NCBI RefSeq assembly: GCF_002794255.1
Contig: NZ_PGGW01000050.1
Location: 62,001-126,000, forward strand
From: Streptomyces carminius
Lineage (GTDB): Bacteria > Actinomycetota > Actinomycetes > Streptomycetales > Streptomycetaceae
Reading direction: 5' to 3'
DNA: 64,000 nt
Under the pieces are notes generated by a model, which did no database searches, was not told where the DNA came from, and worked only from the letters and a program-made list of their open reading frames with translations. The translations under genes and the position numbers were made by a program. Shown piece after piece: positions 35,407 to 43,814 of the stretch; position 1 is the stretch's first letter, and the number at the start of each line of letters is the position of its first letter.

Positions 35407-37272
35407 ATGGCCACGAACCTCGTCAATCTGGAAGCCGTCGGCAAGGTGTACGGCACCCGTACGCTGCTCGACGGCATCTCCCTGGGAGTCGGCGAGGGAG
35501 ACCGGATCGGCGTCGTCGGGCGCAACGGCGACGGCAAGACCACCCTCGTCCGCATCCTGTCCCGGCTGGAACCGGCCGACACCGGACGGGTCACCCACGT
35601 CGGCGGGCTGCGGCTGGGCGTGCTCACCCAGCACGACTCGCTCGACCCGGCCGCCACCGTCCGGCACGAGGTCATCGGCGACCTGGCCGACCACGAGTGG
35701 GCCGGGCACGCCCGCATCCGGGACATCCTCACCGGGCTGTTCGGCGGGCTGGACCTGCCCGGCTTCCCGCAGGGCCTGGACACCGTCATCGGCCCGCTCT
35801 CCGGCGGCGAGCGGCGGCGTATCGCGCTGGCGAAGCTGCTCATCGCCGAGCAGGACCTGATCGTCCTGGACGAGCCCACCAACCACCTCGACGTCGAGGG
35901 CATCTCCTGGCTGGCCGGACATCTGCGCGCCCGCCGCTCGGCGCTGGTGTGCGTCACCCACGACCGCTGGTTCCTGGACCAGGTCTGCACCCGGATGTGG
36001 GACGTGCAGCGCGCCGCCGTGCACGAGTACGAGGGCGGCTACAGCGACTACGTCTTCGCCCGCGCCGAGCGCGAGCGCATCGCCGCCACCGAGGAGGCCA
36101 AGCGGCGGAACCTGGTCCGCAAGGAGCTGGCCTGGCTGCGGCGCGGCGCCCCGGCCCGCACCAGCAAGCCCCGCTTCCGCGTCGAGGCGGCCAACGAGCT
36201 GATCGCCGACGTGCCGCCGCCGCGGGATGCCGCGGAGCTGATGCGGTTCGCGAACTCGCGGCTCGGGAAGACCGTCTTCGACCTGGAGGACGTCACCGTC
36301 CAGGCCGGGCCCAAGGTGCTGCTCAAGCACCTCACCTGGCAGCTCGGCCCGGGCGACCGGACGGCCCTGGTCGGTGTCAACGGCGCGGGCAAGACCTCCC
36401 TGCTGCGCGCCCTGGCGGACGCGGCGTACAGCGGCGGCGAGGAGCAGCCGGCCGGCGGCCGGATCCGGGTGGGCCGGACGGTGAAGCTGGCGTACCTGTC
36501 GCAGGAGGTCGCCGAACTCGATCCCGCCTGCCGTGTGCTGGAGGCCGTGGAGCGGGTCCGGGCCCGCGTCGATCTGGGCGGGGGCCGGGAGATGACCGCC
36601 TCGCAGCTGTGCGAGCGCTTCGGCTTCGGCAAGGAGAAGCAGTGGACGCCGGTCGGCGACCTCTCCGGCGGCGAGCGGCGGCGGCTGCAGATCCTGCGGC
36701 TGCTGATGGACGAGCCGAACGTGCTGTTCCTGGACGAGCCGACCAACGACCTGGACATCGAGACCCTGACCCAGCTCGAGGACCTGCTCGACGGCTGGCC
36801 CGGCTCACTGGTCGTCATCTCCCACGACCGCTACTTCGTCGAGCGGACCACGGACCGGGTGTACGCGCTCCTCGGCGACGGCACGCTGCGGATGCTGCCG
36901 CGCGGCATCGACGAGTACCTGGAGCGCCGTGAACGGCAGCGGCAGACGGGCCCTCCCGCACGCACCGCCCCGGCCGCCCCGGCACCGGGCCGGGCCGCTC
37001 CCGCCGTTTCCCCTTCCACCGGCTCCGCCGATTCCGCCGCCCCTGCCGCCGCCAAGCCCGCGGCGCTCTCCCGGGCCGCCCGGAAGGAACTGCAGCGCAT
37101 CGAGCGCAGGCTGGAGCGGATCGAGGAGCGGCAGACCGCGCTCCACGCCGAAATGGCCGCGCACGCCACCGACTTCGAGAAGGTCGCCGCCCTGGACACC
37201 GAGCTGCGGGAACTGACCGGGGAGCGGGACGAGTTGGAGACGCGCTGGCTGGAACTGGCCGAGGAGGACTGA
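35407..37272 (+). CDS. ABC-F family ATPase (Uup-like)
   Basis: Cytoplasmic, ribosome-associated tandem ABC protein without membrane domain, 621 residues. Walker A motifs GRNGDGKT and GVNGAGKT, two LSGGERRR signatures, and Walker B VLDEPTNHLD and FLDEPTNDLD. The linker (RAERERIAATEEAKRRN) lies between the domains. The C-terminus after a Pro/Ala-rich hinge is a coiled coil (LERIEERQTALHAEMAAHAT), as in Uup. A -10-like TAGGCT is at 35341. Probable role in translation-complex or replication-associated quality control rather than resistance. Confidence 0.9.
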   Translation: MATNLVNLEAVGKVYGTRTLLDGISLGVGEGDRIGVVGRNGDGKTTLVRILSRLEPADTGRVTHVGGLRLGVLTQHDSLDPAATVRHEVIGDLADHEWAGHARIRDILTGLFGGLDLPGFPQGLDTVIGPLSGGERRRIALAKLLIAEQDLIVLDEPTNHLDVEGISWLAGHLRARRSALVCVTHDRWFLDQVCTRMWDVQRAAVHEYEGGYSDYVFARAERERIAATEEAKRRNLVRKELAWLRRGAPARTSKPRFRVEAANELIADVPPPRDAAELMRFANSRLGKTVFDLEDVTVQAGPKVLLKHLTWQLGPGDRTALVGVNGAGKTSLLRALADAAYSGGEEQPAGGRIRVGRTVKLAYLSQEVAELDPACRVLEAVERVRARVDLGGGREMTASQLCERFGFGKEKQWTPVGDLSGGERRRLQILRLLMDEPNVLFLDEPTNDLDIETLTQLEDLLDGWPGSLVVISHDRYFVERTTDRVYALLGDGTLRMLPRGIDEYLERRERQRQTGPPARTAPAAPAPGRAAPAVSPSTGSADSAAPAAAKPAALSRAARKELQRIERRLERIEERQTALHAEMAAHATDFEKVAALDTELRELTGERDELETRWLELAEED

Positions 37273-37415
37273 CGGCGGCGCGGATTCCGCGGCTCGGCGT
37301 CCAGGGCGGCGCCGGCGGAGGACCGGGGCCGCCGGAGTCCCGGGTAACGGCGGGATCGCGGGCGGGTCTCACCTGATGGACCGGAAGGGAACCGACGACC
37401 TTTCCGGATGTGTCC

Positions 37416-37430
37416 GGTGGTAGAAAGAGC
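37416..37430 (+). repeat. Promoter-region repeat GGTGGTAGAAAGAGC, copy 1
   Basis: The identical 15-mer occurs at 39647-39661 upstream of the second PQQ-propeller gene. It sits about 155 bp before the first gene in the 314-bp gap 37273-37586, which otherwise shows only short TCGGAAAA-like repeats near 37467-37500. Likely part of a duplicated promoter. Confidence 0.6.
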
Positions 37431-37586
37431 TTCGCTCCACTGTCGGTGCCCATACGTCAAGAGACGTCGGAAAGCTTCGGAAAACGTCGGAAAAACGTCG
37501 AGAAGTGGCGGGCCAGTGTCCGATTCGCTCTGCCCAACGGGGGGCTGAGGGGCTGGGCAGCCGGTCCGCGCGTGAAGAGGAAAACC

Positions 37587-39545
37587 ATGTCGCAGCCGCC
37601 TCCGCCACCCAGCCAGCCGCCGTCCGACGGCTCCGACGCGCCCCGGCAGCCGGACGGGCCGCCGCGGGAGCCCGGGAGTCCGTCCCAGAACCCGCCGGAG
37701 CAGCAGGCACAGTCGCCGGAACGGCCGGAGCCGTCCGGACAGCAGTCGCCGGACGCTCCGGCCCCGGCCCCGGACGCGTCCGGGGACCGGCTGGCCAAGT
37801 CCCCGGCACAGCCCGGCCAGCCCGGCCGGCCCGCCCCGCCCCCGCCGCCCGGCCCGCCGCAGTTCCAGCCGCCGTCGGGCGGCTTCGGCGCGCCGCAGGA
37901 ACCGCAGACGCCGCAGGCGCCGCAGCCCCCGCCGTCGTACGGCTACCCCCAGCAGCCGCCGCCCGTCCCGCCGTACGGCGGGACGCCGCAGCCGCCGTAC
38001 GGCCAGCCGCCGTCCTACGGCTACCCCCAGCAGCCCGCCCAGCCCTACGGCCAGCCGCCCGCGTACGGGGCGCCGTACGGGCAGTACCCGCCGCAGCACC
38101 CCTCCCAGCAGCCGACGTACCCCATGCCCGCGGGCGGGACGCCGCCGCCCGGCGCGGGCGGCGGCAGCGGCAAGATCCTGGCCGTCGTCGCCTCGGTGGT
38201 CGCGGTCCTGCTGATAGCCGGTGCCGGGATCTGGTTCCTCGCCGCCAAGGGCGACGACGAGCCCCAGGCCAAGGGCGGTGACACCAGGGGCGCCAGTGAG
38301 GGCACCAGCGAGGGCGGCACGGGCGAGCCCGGGAAGAAGGGCGGGACGAAGCGCGAGCACAAGGACCAGGTCGGGATGGCCTGGCAGATCGACGCGCCGG
38401 ACATGTCGAAGGCCGAGGACACCATCCACGACGTCCCCGGCACCTGGTTCGTCGGCGACAACATCGTCAAGGCGTCGACCGACTCCGTCACCGCCTACAA
38501 CATGGACAGCGGTGAGGAGGCCTGGTCCATCGACATGGCCCGCGGGTCCAGGTGCACGGCCGCCCAGCAGGTGTCGGACAACAGGACCGCGGTGCAGTGG
38601 GGCCGCAAGTGCGAGAAGATCATGGCGATCGACCTCGCCGCGGGCAAGGAGCTGTGGCGCGAGGACTTCCCCACCAAGGACCGCGGCGCGAGCGAGTACA
38701 GCTACACCGAGATGGCGATCAGCGGCAACACGGTCGCCGTGGCGTGGATCGGCAACGCGGTCGGCTACGACCTGACCAGCGGAAAGAACCTGTGGTCGAC
38801 GAAGCAGGGCGAGAGGTGCCAGGACCGCGGCTACGTCGGCGGCAGCCAGCTCGTCGCGCAGATCGAGTGCGGGTTCGGTGAGACCCAGGCGCTCCAGTCC
38901 GTCAAGCCCGACGGGGCCAAGGGCTGGGAGTGGAAGGCCCCCGCGGGGGTCGACATCAAGCGGATCTTCTCCGTGGACCCCGTGGTGATCGGCGTCCAGG
39001 CCGGTGGTGAGTACGACCTCACCGACCTCATGATCCTCAGCAGCTCCGGAAAGCTCCAGGCGAAGATCAGCCTCCCCAAGGAGCGCTACTGGTTCGCCTG
39101 TGGGGGCATCGCGCTGGCCGACTGCCACAACGTCGTCGTGGACAAGGCGAACAACTCGGTCTACCTGCAGACCTACCGGCACCAGGGCGAGACCGGCAGC
39201 GTCAGCGAGATCGCCGCGTTCGACCTGGCCACCGGCAAGTCGAAGTGGCTCTCCAAGCCGACGGAGGAGACCCAGGTCGCCCCGCTGGCCATGGAGGACG
39301 GCAAGCTGCTCGGCTACGAGCAGCCGTCGTACGAGAGGGCGGGACTGATCACCTCCATCGACCCCGGGACGGGGAAGGCGACTCCGTACGTGCGGATGCC
39401 GGCGGCCTCCCGGGACCTGGAGCGCGGCATGAACAGCATCGGCAACGGCCGCCCGTACTGGCACGACGGCCGCTTCTTCCTGGTGGTGCACCGCTTCTAC
39501 AAGGACGCGAGCCTCAACAAGGGGAGCATCCTGGCGTACAACTGA
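37587..39545 (+). CDS. Membrane-anchored PQQ-like beta-propeller protein, long paralog
   Basis: 652 residues. Residues 1-190 are a cytoplasmic Pro/Gln/Tyr-rich tail (PPSYGYPQQP repeats); one TM helix follows (KILAVVASVVAVLLIAGAGIWFL), then a Gly/Ser linker and an extracytoplasmic propeller of PQQ-like repeats such as VTAYNMDSGEEAWSID, VGYDLTSGKNLWST and AAFDLATGKSKWLS. No catalytic motif is evident; these proteins usually act as scaffolds or sensors at the membrane. ATG 37587 after GAAGAGGAAAACC. A shorter tandem paralog follows. Confidence 0.85.
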   Translation: MSQPPPPPSQPPSDGSDAPRQPDGPPREPGSPSQNPPEQQAQSPERPEPSGQQSPDAPAPAPDASGDRLAKSPAQPGQPGRPAPPPPPGPPQFQPPSGGFGAPQEPQTPQAPQPPPSYGYPQQPPPVPPYGGTPQPPYGQPPSYGYPQQPAQPYGQPPAYGAPYGQYPPQHPSQQPTYPMPAGGTPPPGAGGGSGKILAVVASVVAVLLIAGAGIWFLAAKGDDEPQAKGGDTRGASEGTSEGGTGEPGKKGGTKREHKDQVGMAWQIDAPDMSKAEDTIHDVPGTWFVGDNIVKASTDSVTAYNMDSGEEAWSIDMARGSRCTAAQQVSDNRTAVQWGRKCEKIMAIDLAAGKELWREDFPTKDRGASEYSYTEMAISGNTVAVAWIGNAVGYDLTSGKNLWSTKQGERCQDRGYVGGSQLVAQIECGFGETQALQSVKPDGAKGWEWKAPAGVDIKRIFSVDPVVIGVQAGGEYDLTDLMILSSSGKLQAKISLPKERYWFACGGIALADCHNVVVDKANNSVYLQTYRHQGETGSVSEIAAFDLATGKSKWLSKPTEETQVAPLAMEDGKLLGYEQPSYERAGLITSIDPGTGKATPYVRMPAASRDLERGMNSIGNGRPYWHDGRFFLVVHRFYKDASLNKGSILAYN

Positions 39546-39557
39546 CGCCTCGTACGG

Positions 39558-39600
39558 CGGGCGGGCCCCGCGCTCCCCGGGGGAGCACGGGGCCCGCCCG
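39558..39600 (+). terminator. Terminator of the long propeller gene
   Basis: CGGGCGGGCCCCG and CGGGGCCCGCCCG with an inner CTCCCC/GGGGAG stem, starting 13 bp after the stop. Confidence 0.85.
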
Positions 39601-39646
39601 GCTGTCCGGGTGCCGGGCGGCACCGGCGGCGGCGCCGGGGGAGCGC

Positions 39647-39661
39647 GGTGGTAGAAAGAGC
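39647..39661 (+). repeat. Promoter-region repeat GGTGGTAGAAAGAGC, copy 2
   Basis: Identical to 37416-37430 and about 105 bp before the short propeller gene. The context just before each ATG (GAAGAGG...ACCATGTC/ACCCATGTC) is also shared, so the whole 5' region was duplicated with the gene. Confidence 0.6.
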
Positions 39662-39751
39662 GACGCCCCGACACCGTTGTTGCAGACATCAAGACACCGG
39701 GACGCCGTGGGCCGGGTCGGCCATCCCGGTCCGCGGCCGAAGAGGGAACCC

Positions 39752-40603
39752 ATGTCACAGCCGCCTCCACCGCCCGGCCGGCCGCCGGCGGGAGGATTCG
39801 GGCCGCCGCAGGAACCGCCGCGGCCGCCGGCGTACGGCCCCCCGCGGTGGCCCGGCCCGTACGGGCCGCCGCCCGCGTACGGGAATGCCGACCAGCACCC
39901 CGCGCACCCCGCGCACCCCGCGCCCGGCGGCACGCCGCCACCGGACGGGAGCGGGAGCAGGGGCGGGGGCGGACGGAAGAGGACGCCGGCCGTCGTCGCC
40001 TCGGTGGTCGCGCTCCTGCTCGCCGTCGGCGCCGGGGCGTGGTTCCTGGGCGGGGACGACGGCGGCACGGCGGCCGGAGCGGACGGCCGGAACGCGGCGA
40101 ACGCGGCGAACCCGGAGAACCCGGAGAACCCGGAGAAGGAGCACGACGGCCGGTTCGAGACGCTCTGGAAGAAGGCCGCGCCGGACACCTCGGACCTCGC
40201 CGACCAGGGCGGTTACGCCTACGGCACCTGGTTCGCCGACGGGAGGCTCGTCCGCGCGCTGTTCGACTCGGTCGTCGCGTACGACCTCGCCACCGGCCGG
40301 ACGAAGTGGCTCTCCGAGCCCACCCGCACGGGCCAGACCACCCCGCTGGCCCTGTGGGACGGCAGGCTGCTGGGCTACGAGCTGCCGACCCCCGACGAGG
40401 CGGGACGCCTCACCTCCATCGACCCGGGGACCGGCAGGGCCACCCGGTACGCGGAACTGCCGGACGGTGACTGGAAGGCGGAGTTCGCGATGCAGTCGAG
40501 CCAGAGCCGCCCCTACTGGCACGACGGCAGGCTCTTCCTGGTGGCGGGTGACTTCTTCACCGGCGAGCACCCCGGCCGGGGCGGTCTGCTGGCCTACGGC
40601 TGA
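39752..40603 (+). CDS. Membrane-anchored PQQ-like propeller protein, short paralog
   Basis: 283 residues. Same plan as the upstream gene: MSQPPPPP start, Pro/Tyr-rich tail, TM helix (VVASVVALLLAVGAGAWFL), linker, then GTWFADGRLVRALFDSVVAYDLATGR. That segment joins the equivalent of the first propeller unit of the long paralog directly to its last units (TKWLSEP, LLGYELP, LTSIDPGTGRATRY, RPYWHDGRLFLV). About 300 middle residues are missing, too few blades for a closed propeller. It may be a working truncated form or a decaying copy. Confidence 0.82.
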   Translation: MSQPPPPPGRPPAGGFGPPQEPPRPPAYGPPRWPGPYGPPPAYGNADQHPAHPAHPAPGGTPPPDGSGSRGGGGRKRTPAVVASVVALLLAVGAGAWFLGGDDGGTAAGADGRNAANAANPENPENPEKEHDGRFETLWKKAAPDTSDLADQGGYAYGTWFADGRLVRALFDSVVAYDLATGRTKWLSEPTRTGQTTPLALWDGRLLGYELPTPDEAGRLTSIDPGTGRATRYAELPDGDWKAEFAMQSSQSRPYWHDGRLFLVAGDFFTGEHPGRGGLLAYG

Positions 40604-40639
40604 CCCGGCCGGCGGCCGGGACCCGGCCCGGCCCCGCGA

Positions 40640-40686
40640 CGTGAGCGGACCCGCACGCCCCGTACGGGCGCGCGGTCCCGCTCACG
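40640..40686 (+). terminator. Long imperfect hairpin after the short propeller gene
   Basis: CGTGAGCGG...CCGCTCACG outer arms with ACCCGC/GCGGT and CGCCC/GGGCG inner stems, 37 bp after the stop. Confidence 0.7.
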
Positions 40687-40802
40687 CGGTTCTCGCCGGA
40701 AGGGGCGCGCGGCGCGGGGCGAGCGTGTAGCTTCCGTGGGCATGGCGCGGCCGGGCGGAACGGGCTGGACCGGGGCACAGGCACAGGACGACAGGGGTGT
40801 GG

Positions 40803-41534
40803 ATGACCGTGCGGCTCATGGTGGTCGACGACCACCGTCTGCACGCCGAGGCGCTCGCCTCGGCGCTGAAGTTGCGCGGGCACCGGGTGCTCGCCGCCGC
40901 CGCGCCGGCCGCGGGGGCGGCCGAGCTGGTGATCAGCAGGGCACCGGAGGTGTGCCTGTGGGGGACGGCGTCCCCCGCTGAGCCGGGGGCGTTCGACCCG
41001 GTGGCGCGGATCAAGCGCGAGCGCCCGCAGACCGCGGTCGTGGTGCTGGGCCCGGTGCCCAGCCCGCGGGGCATCGCGGCGGCGTTCGCGGCGGGGGCGT
41101 CCGGCTACATACGGCACGACGAGCGGATCGAGGGCGTCGAGCGCGGCATGGTCCGGGCCCGTGCCGGGGAGACGGCCGCGGCGCCGCAACTGCTGCAGGA
41201 CGCCTTCGCGGAACTGCTCAACCCCAGGGCAGAGCCGGACGACGAAGGGGTCCGGCTGCTCCAGATGCTCACCCCGCGGGAGATCGAGGTGCTGGTGCGG
41301 GTGGCCGAGGGCGAGGACACCCGGCTGATCGCCCGGGGCATGGGCATCGCGCCCAGCACGGCCCGTACCCATGTGCAGCGGGTGCTGATGAAACTCGGGG
41401 TCGGCTCACGGCTGGAGGCGGCGGCGCTCGCGGCCCGGACCGGACTGCTGGACCGGGTGACCGTACCCGGCTCCGGCACCGTCCCGGGTGCCGGGCGGGA
41501 GCCGGGAGCGGACACGGGAACGGGGGCGGGCTGA
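40803..41534 (+). CDS. LuxR/NarL-type response regulator with degenerate receiver
   Basis: 243 residues. The receiver starts normally (MVVDDHR) but the phosphoacceptor strand reads PEVCLWGTASP where an Asp is expected, and the conserved Lys is replaced (GYIRHDE). The C-terminal LuxR HTH (LTPREIEVLVRVAEGEDTRLIARGMGIAPSTARTHVQRVLMKLGV) is intact. It should therefore act without phosphorylation, as an atypical regulator. No kinase gene is adjacent. ATG 40803 with AGGGG upstream; GTG 40797 is two codons earlier. The last 30 residues are Gly/Pro repeats. Confidence 0.88.
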   Translation: MTVRLMVVDDHRLHAEALASALKLRGHRVLAAAAPAAGAAELVISRAPEVCLWGTASPAEPGAFDPVARIKRERPQTAVVVLGPVPSPRGIAAAFAAGASGYIRHDERIEGVERGMVRARAGETAAAPQLLQDAFAELLNPRAEPDDEGVRLLQMLTPREIEVLVRVAEGEDTRLIARGMGIAPSTARTHVQRVLMKLGVGSRLEAAALAARTGLLDRVTVPGSGTVPGAGREPGADTGTGAG

Positions 41535-41558
41535 GCGTCGCCGCCCGGCCCGCCCCCG
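41521..41558. terminator. Hairpin between convergent genes
   Basis: CGGGGGCGGGC and GCCCGCCCCCG (11-bp perfect arms) around a 16-nt loop that contains the regulator's stop codon. Confidence 0.5.
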
Positions 41559-41576
41559 TCCGTACCGTCCGTCCGG

Positions 41577-41972
41577 TCACTCCCCGGCGGGCGGCCGGTT
41601 CCCCTCGGCGGCCGGTCCCGCTGTGTCCCCGCCGGCCCCGCCGCCCCCGCCGGCCTCCCGCGCGGTGGGCGGCGGAACGGCGGGGCTCAGCCGCAGCCAC
41701 AGCAGGAAGAACAGTCCCAGCGCGAGCATGGCCAGTCCGGTCCACAGGTTGATGTTGATGTTCTGGGCCTTAGCCAGATCCGCGTCGGAGACGAAGACCC
41801 CGGCGAGGGTGACCATGACCCCGTAGATCAAGAAGAGGACGCCGATGACCCGGCGGATGTCGAAGAGCCGGGCCGCGCTGGCCGAGCGTTCCTCCATCCG
41901 CAGGTCCTCCTGCTGCCAGTCGGCGGCGCCGCCGGGGCCGTTCGGGGTCGGGTCGTTCCTGCCGTTCGTCAC
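41577..41972 (-). CDS. Small two-helix membrane protein downstream of the sugar symporter
   Basis: 131 residues: polar N-terminus (about 35), two TM helices (VIGVLFLIYGVMVTLAGVFV and LWTGLAMLALGLFFLLWL) separated by SDADLAKAQNININ, and a Gly/Pro-rich tail. GTG 41972, 59 bp after the symporter stop, so the two are probably one operon. Proteins of this form accompany sodium/solute symporters in Streptomyces, perhaps as an accessory subunit; that role is inferred. Confidence 0.75.
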   Translation of the reverse strand: MTNGRNDPTPNGPGGAADWQQEDLRMEERSASAARLFDIRRVIGVLFLIYGVMVTLAGVFVSDADLAKAQNININLWTGLAMLALGLFFLLWLRLSPAVPPPTAREAGGGGGAGGDTAGPAAEGNRPPAGE

Positions 41973-42031
41973 GGAAGATCACATCCTTCGCTGTGCGGTG
42001 CGCGGAGCACTCGGGGCGCTCAGAAGGAGAC

Positions 42032-43699
42032 TCAGAAAGAGAAGGGGACGTAGCACAGGGCGGCCAGGATGATCGCACCCCAGCCCAGCAGCGCGGGCCT
42101 GCGGTACCAGGCCTCGTCGCCGGCGGCCGGGGGCTCGGCCAGGCCGGGGGCCCGGGTGCCGTACACCAGGCCGGCCAGTCGTTCCACGGGTTTGGGCGCG
42201 GTGAACAGGCTGACCGTGACGGAGACGACGGCGCCCACCACGAAGGCGATGATGGCGGAGACGAAGTTGGCGCCCTGGTCGGTGGGGATGTCGACGAGCC
42301 CGCCCTGGTAGAACCAGAAGTAGTTGATCATCGCCGCGACCGTGCCCGACAGCAGGCCCCAGAAACCGGCGGCGGCCGTCATGCGCTTCCAGAACATGCC
42401 GATGATGAAGACGGTGAACAGCGGCACGTTGAAGAAGGAGAACAGCGTCTGGAGGTAGTTCATGATGTTGCTGAACGTCGCCGCGATGAACGCCGTCCCC
42501 ATGCCGAGGACCACCCCGATCGCGGTGACGATCCGGGCGACGAGCACGTAGTGCTCGTCCGGGCGGTCCTTCTTCAGGTAGGCCCGCCAGATGTCGTTGG
42601 TGAACACCGTGTTGAAGGCCGAGACGTTGGCGGCCATACCGGCCATGAAGGCGGCGAGCAGACCGGTCACCGCGATGCCCAGCACGCCGTTGGGCAGCAG
42701 GTCCCGCATGAGCATCGGGATCGCGTCGTTGTACTCCAGGCCGTTGCCCTGGCCGATGTCGGGGGCCACCACCAGCGCGACCAGGCCGGGGATGACGACG
42801 AGCGCGGGGATGAAGATCTTGGGGAAGGCGGCGATCAGCGGGGTCCGCTGGGCGGCGGAGAGGTTCTTGGCCGACAGGGCGCGCTGCACCTCGGCGAAGT
42901 TGGTCGTCCAGTAGCCGAAGCTGAGGGCGAAGCCGAGACCGAGGACGATGGTGAGCCAGTTGGCGCCGAGCGGGTTGTCCGAGCCGATGCCGGTGCCGCC
43001 CCAGGCGGAGACGAAGTTGTCGCCCTGGGAGGCGGTGAGGGAGTCGCGCAGTCCGCTCCAGCCGCCCACCCGGGTCAGGGCGAGGACGGTCAGCGGGATC
43101 AGGCCGGCCAGGATCACGAAGAACTGCACGACCTCGTTGTAGATGGCCGAGGACAGGCCGCCCAGGGTGATGTAGAGCAGCACGAACACGCCCGCGACGA
43201 CGATCGACACCCACTGCGGCCAGCCCAGCAGCGCCTCCAGCACGATGGCCAGCGCGTAGAGGTTGACGCCCGCGATCAGCACGGAGGCGGCCGAGAAGAG
43301 GATGCCGCTCAGCAGGTGCGAGGACGGCCCGAAGCGGTGCAGCAGGAACTCCGGGACCGAACGCACCCGTGACCCGTAGTAGAAGGGCATCATCACCAGG
43401 CCGAGGAAGACCATCGCCGGAATGGCGCCCACCCAGTACCAGTGCACGGTGTACATGCCGTACTGGGCGCCGTTGGCGGCCATGCCCAGGATCTCCAGGG
43501 CACCGAGGTTGGCCGCGATGAAGGCCAGACCGGTGACCCAGGCGGGCAGCGAGCGGCCGGAGAGGAAGAAGTCAAGACTTGTCTTGATACTGCGCCGGGC
43601 CGCGAACCCGACTCCCAGGACGACGAGGAAGTAAACGCCGAGGATCGCGTAGTCCAGGGCGTTCGTCGGGAGCCGGAGATCCTGAGCCAACTGTGGCAT
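42032..43699 (-). CDS. Sodium:solute (sugar) symporter, SSS family
   Basis: 555 residues, about 13-14 TM helices. SSS features: RSIKTSLDFFLSGRSLPAW near the N-terminus, GMYTVHWYWVGAIPAM, SVPEFLLHRFG and the sodium-site region NVSAFNTVFTNDIWR. The closest architectural match is the SglT/galactose type, which fits its divergence from galTEK: galactose uptake followed by the Leloir pathway. ATG 43699 with GGAGGCG upstream. Substrate is inferred from context. Confidence 0.9.
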   Translation of the reverse strand: MPQLAQDLRLPTNALDYAILGVYFLVVLGVGFAARRSIKTSLDFFLSGRSLPAWVTGLAFIAANLGALEILGMAANGAQYGMYTVHWYWVGAIPAMVFLGLVMMPFYYGSRVRSVPEFLLHRFGPSSHLLSGILFSAASVLIAGVNLYALAIVLEALLGWPQWVSIVVAGVFVLLYITLGGLSSAIYNEVVQFFVILAGLIPLTVLALTRVGGWSGLRDSLTASQGDNFVSAWGGTGIGSDNPLGANWLTIVLGLGFALSFGYWTTNFAEVQRALSAKNLSAAQRTPLIAAFPKIFIPALVVIPGLVALVVAPDIGQGNGLEYNDAIPMLMRDLLPNGVLGIAVTGLLAAFMAGMAANVSAFNTVFTNDIWRAYLKKDRPDEHYVLVARIVTAIGVVLGMGTAFIAATFSNIMNYLQTLFSFFNVPLFTVFIIGMFWKRMTAAAGFWGLLSGTVAAMINYFWFYQGGLVDIPTDQGANFVSAIIAFVVGAVVSVTVSLFTAPKPVERLAGLVYGTRAPGLAEPPAAGDEAWYRRPALLGWGAIILAALCYVPFSF

Positions 43700-43770
43700 G
43701 GGCGCTCGCCTCCATGGCGTGACGGGGCCGGTGAGGGACGGCCCCTTGACGTTGATGTTCAGTCATGGTT

Positions 43771-43802
43771 CTTTGTGTTTGATTGTGTTCGGGTCGCAGT
43801 AT
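43771..43802. promoter_or_regulatory. gal/symporter divergent promoter with repeated TTTGTGTT/ATTGTGTT
   Basis: CTTTGTGTTTGATTGTGTTC (43771-43790) holds two TTGTGTT half-sites 9-10 bp apart, of the kind recognised by DeoR-family sugar regulators. A -10 candidate CAGTAT is at 43797-43802, giving a very short galT leader. This 115-bp divergent gap is locally AT-rich. Confidence 0.45.
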
Positions 43803-43814
43803 AGGAGTCCCGGT

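Noticed and set aside
35407..37272. Antibiotic-resistance ABC-F protein
   Set aside because: The C-terminal coiled coil and core location fit the Uup-like housekeeping group.
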